Of a stretch of DNA of 7,657 nucleotides, positions 5,451 through 7,657 are shown one piece after another. The first letter of the stretch is position 1; each line of letters opens with the position of its first letter. The notes below the pieces were generated by a model. That model was given only the letters and a program-made list of their open reading frames with translations. It ran no database searches and had not been told where the DNA came from. Both the position numbers and the translations under genes were made by a program. Origin of the DNA: an uncultured Bacteroidota bacterium (lineage in GTDB: Bacteria > Bacteroidota > Bacteroidia > Chitinophagales > Chitinophagaceae); the NCBI GenBank assembly GCA_903912435.1, contig CAIWHI010000113.1:1-7657 (forward strand), written 5' to 3'.

Positions 5451-7100
5451 ATGCATCCAAAACTCCGAGGCCATCAACTCCTATTAATAAGCACATTATT
5501 AGTATCTATTACCTTTTTCAATTCATGTGACCCAAGGCATCCCTTTTTAGGCAAGGCCAAACCATGGTCTGATTCCTTTTCTATAAAGGCTACCAGCTTA
5601 TTCAAACCTGTAGATACCAACATAAAAGTATTTGCACCTATTGCCGAGCATGTTAGGCTTGCTTACCAATTGGGCGAATACCAGCCTATATGGCTGGTTG
5701 AAAAATACATCCCTAATTCGGCCTCGGCAAAGCTCATCGACGATCTTGAAGATTTGCAATGGGATGGTTTCGACACCGGCAAGTATAATATTACCTTTCT
5801 CAAAAACCTCAAAACAAAACTCGATACATCCCACAATAATTCTTTAGCCGACGCATTCCGATTTGATACCTTACTCACACATTATTACCTCTCTGCAGCA
5901 AAAGATCTGCTTATAGGCCGTATATCCCCTAAAAAAGCCGATTCCCTTTGGTATCACTCCAATGATTCAACATGGGATGCAACTAAATTACTTGCTACTT
6001 CCAAAAATGATTATCCCCAATTAGACGATTTCAGAAGCAAGGTGCCTACCTATACCCTGCTTAGGGACGAATACAAAAGGTTTTATGCCCTCACCTCAGA
6101 TAGTGCTTTTAATGAAACTCTAACCAGCGTCAGCAAGGTAAAACACTATGACAGCCAAAGCCTTGAACTAATAAATACCGTAATCAAAACTGAAATGCCC
6201 TGGGTTACCCCAGTCACCAACGATAGCATAAGCAATCAGGCCCAATTGATTATTGCCTACCAATCATACAATGGTTTGCGCCCTACAGGTAAGCTTGATA
6301 GTGCAACCATTGTCAGTCTGTCTCTACCTCCCGATTCAATTCTAGGCAAAATCGCCCTTAATATGGAGCGTATCCGCTGGATGCAAAAAGACTTTGGTAG
6401 CCTATACCTTGTGGTGGATATACCGTTAATGGAGCTTTACTTGCGCAAAGATGGAGCCAACCTCATGCACATGCGCGTGGTTGTAGGTAAAAATGAACGC
6501 CAGACACCTTCCATATTCGCCAAAATGGCAAATATAGTCATCAACCCTCCCTGGGGTGTACCACCCACCATCATGAAGAAAGAAGTGCTACCGGGAATTG
6601 AAAAGAGTGGTAAAAAATATTTAGCTAAAAAAGGATTCAAAGCCTATGATTATAAAGGGAAGATTGTTTCACCAGGTTCCATTAACAAGCACAATTACAA
6701 TAACTACATATACCAGCAACCACCAGGCGATGACAATGCCCTTGGCTATGTAAAATTCAACCTTCCTAATAAATGGGATATATACCTACATGACACCCCA
6801 CACAGGGGCGATTTTGGCAGGCGCGACCGAGCCCTTAGTTCTGGTTGCATCAGGCTCAATAAACCACAGGAAATGGCAGTATTTATCCTTTCTCAATTAG
6901 AAAAAACCAATTTCACCCAGGGCAAGTTAGACACCATGATTAAAACCCATCATACCCGTTACGAGGTCCTTAAAAATAAAATACCTGTTCACATCACCTA
7001 CCTTACCGCATTTGAAGACAGCACAGGCAAGCACCTACAATATCTAAGGGATGTATACCACAGGGATGAAAAGCTCCTAAGCTTGCTAAATACGAAATAA
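5451..7100 (+). CDS. L,D-transpeptidase, YcbB-like, predicted lipoprotein
   Basis: The 549-residue protein starts with a lipoprotein signal: basic LRGHQ, a hydrophobic stretch (9-23) and a lipobox-like FFNSC with C26 as the lipidated cysteine. A helical scaffold region follows (about 65-250) that includes the LLTHYYLSAAKDLLIGRISP block common to YcbB (LdtD) relatives. A peptidoglycan-binding-like segment sits at 262-291 (QLIIAYQSYNGLRPTGKLDS). The catalytic YkuD domain spans about 318-485, with NPPWGVPPTIMKKEVLP (365-381), H447 in YLHDTP and the nucleophile C466 in ALSSGCIRL, plus R468. The usual SHGC is SSGC here, as in many YcbB-type enzymes. It should form 3-3 cross-links between meso-diaminopimelate residues in the cell wall. 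A further 60 residues follow the domain. Length fits the YcbB group. The first in-frame ATG is chosen since the signal peptide begins right after it. Confidence 0.93.
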   Translation: MHPKLRGHQLLLISTLLVSITFFNSCDPRHPFLGKAKPWSDSFSIKATSLFKPVDTNIKVFAPIAEHVRLAYQLGEYQPIWLVEKYIPNSASAKLIDDLEDLQWDGFDTGKYNITFLKNLKTKLDTSHNNSLADAFRFDTLLTHYYLSAAKDLLIGRISPKKADSLWYHSNDSTWDATKLLATSKNDYPQLDDFRSKVPTYTLLRDEYKRFYALTSDSAFNETLTSVSKVKHYDSQSLELINTVIKTEMPWVTPVTNDSISNQAQLIIAYQSYNGLRPTGKLDSATIVSLSLPPDSILGKIALNMERIRWMQKDFGSLYLVVDIPLMELYLRKDGANLMHMRVVVGKNERQTPSIFAKMANIVINPPWGVPPTIMKKEVLPGIEKSGKKYLAKKGFKAYDYKGKIVSPGSINKHNYNNYIYQQPPGDDNALGYVKFNLPNKWDIYLHDTPHRGDFGRRDRALSSGCIRLNKPQEMAVFILSQLEKTNFTQGKLDTMIKTHHTRYEVLKNKIPVHITYLTAFEDSTGKHLQYLRDVYHRDEKLLSLLNTK

Positions 7101-7416
7101 AAGTGAACCTTATTATTTTAATGCTTGCATTTACTCCAAATTCAAAACACTGTAATACAGACAATATATTTAAAGGACGAATTATATCAGAAAGAATTCT
7201 ACCATAAACAAAATAGATTCCCATCATATCATAGCGTATTCTGTATATTTTTTTTGACTTTTTTTCTTCCAAACTCAATAAAAATAGGGTAAGTGGATTT
7301 TATGCCTATATTTGCCGAAATTATTCGTACAGGGGGGTATTTTAACCCTATGGCATTAATTCGTTCTTAATTTTCAGAGTAAAAAGGAAAATATTTATTC
7401 AGCAATGAAGAAAATA
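7101..7416. other. Long AT-rich non-coding stretch
   Basis: No convincing gene lies in these 316 bases on either strand. Just past the transpeptidase stop, AATAA/TTATT could form a weak AT-only stem followed by ATTTT. Two T tracts (8 at 7248-7255, 7 at 7259-7265) have no GC stem before them. TATATTTG at 7307-7314 matches the -7 consensus but lacks a -33 partner. GGGT/ACCC around a six-base loop lies at about 7337-7350. Nothing here can be assigned a function. Confidence 0.5.
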
Positions 7417-7448
7417 TTTGTAAAACCAAAAAAAGTATTCTACTTTTG
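7417..7448 (+). promoter_or_regulatory. Strong Bacteroidota promoter for the tRNA transcript
   Basis: TTTG at 7417-7420, a 20-base spacer, then TACTTTTG at 7441-7448 give an exact fit to TTTG-N19/20-TAnnTTTG. Transcription would begin near 7454 and run through about 130 bases of leader into tRNA-Thr. It is the best promoter match in the window. Confidence 0.75.
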
Positions 7449-7450
7449 CA

Positions 7451-7471
7451 GTCCCTTTGAGAAAAAGGAAC
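7451..7471 (+). other. Hairpin at the predicted 5' end of the tRNA transcript
   Basis: GTCCCTTT and AAAGGAAC can pair with one mismatch around a GAGAA loop, starting at or near the predicted transcription start. No T tract follows, so it is unlikely to be a terminator. It could be a processing signal or chance. Confidence 0.3.
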
Positions 7472-7491
7472 AAAGTTCTTAAATATAGTAA

Positions 7492-7566
7492 GTCACAAAA
7501 GCTTAGCATGTAATTCTCTTTAACTAGAATTTGAGTGCAGGTAGCAGGTTCAAAACCCGCTGTGGC
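7492..7566 (+). pseudogene. Degenerate tRNA-like segment
   Basis: The segment GCAGG-TTCAAAA-CCCGC (about 7543-7560) resembles a T arm with one A-C mismatch and keeps the TTCAA loop. TGTGGCG just after it can pair six of seven, including a wobble, with AGTCACA upstream near 7491-7497, like an acceptor stem. AATTCT/AGAATT in between forms a stem, but around an eight-base loop, and no proper D arm is seen. It lies in the same transcript as tRNA-Thr, just before it. It may be a decayed tRNA or a tRNA fragment left by recombination; a chance resemblance is possible. Confidence 0.3.
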
Positions 7567-7582
7567 GATGGGTTTAATATAA

Positions 7583-7655
7583 GCCACTTTAGCTCAGATG
7601 GTAGAGCAACTGATTTGTAATCAGTAGGTCGCTGGTTCGATTCCGGCAAGTGGCT
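7583..7655 (+). tRNA. tRNA-Thr (anticodon TGT)
   Basis: All four arms form. Acceptor GCCACTT (7583-7589) pairs with AAGTGGC (7648-7654), followed by discriminator T. The D stem is GCTC/GAGC. Anticodon stem ACTGA/TCAGT closes the loop TTTGTAA with TGT at 7616-7618, reading ACA. The T arm is GCTGG-TTCGATT-CCGGC. The next two bases (CA) do not encode CCA, so the tail must be added after transcription. A strong promoter lies at 7417-7448. In many bacteria tRNA-Thr(TGT) opens a cluster with tRNA-Tyr, tRNA-Gly, tRNA-Thr(GGT) and tuf; whether that follows here is outside the window. Confidence 0.97.
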
Positions 7656-7657
7656 CA

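Noticed and set aside
7003..7278. 91-codon minus-strand frame at the end of the transpeptidase gene
   Set aside because: Half overlaps the transpeptidase coding strand and half is AT-rich spacer; no recognisable domain or promoter.
7399..7587. Minus-strand 62-codon frame containing AGFEPATC
   Set aside because: GFEPATC-type peptides are the classical false translation of the antisense of a tRNA T arm. It supports tRNA-like DNA here, not a protein gene.
1..7657. CRISPR array or other tandem repeat system
   Set aside because: No regularly spaced direct repeats were seen at any scale.

Overview
The window looks like chromosomal DNA from a Bacteroidota (Bacteroidetes) bacterium. The promoter-like sites fit the TTTG / TAnnTTTG consensus of that phylum. 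Shine-Dalgarno sequences are absent before the genes. The leucyl-tRNA synthetase tail and the SCO and L,D-transpeptidase proteins also fit. No species can be named from the sequence.

Layout, left to right. (1) Bases 1-96 are the last 31 codons of leuS. (2) A complete insertion sequence, about 100-2411, follows at once. It has 15-bp terminal inverted repeats (one mismatch), a 5-bp direct repeat AATTT on each side, and a DDE transposase on the minus strand. The transposase is split into an N-terminal helix-turn-helix frame and a long catalytic frame, which join by a -1 shift at a run of eight A. (3) A small antitoxin-like gene (2473-2709) has no toxin beside it. (4) Convergent to it is a two-gene restriction-modification operon on the minus strand (4497 to 2738): a compact NotI-like endonuclease, then an adenine methyltransferase of the D12/Dam class that overlaps it by four bases. 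(5) Two housekeeping-type genes lie on the plus strand: a membrane-anchored SCO copper chaperone (4680-5318) and, past a terminator, a YcbB-like L,D-transpeptidase lipoprotein (5451-7100). (6) A long non-coding stretch leads to a strong promoter, a degenerate tRNA-like segment and tRNA-Thr(TGT) at the right edge. The tRNA is probably the first gene of the classical Thr-Tyr-Gly-Thr-tuf cluster, but this is inference because the window ends there.

The region between leuS and the SCO gene therefore looks like an accessory block (IS, orphan antitoxin, restriction-modification) placed among core genes. The most interesting signal is the restriction-modification pair. NotI's own target, GCGGCCGC, contains no adenine, so a NotI-fold enzyme protected by an adenine methyltransferase must recognise something else. 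The second most interesting signal is the frameshift arrangement in an IS whose family I cannot assign.
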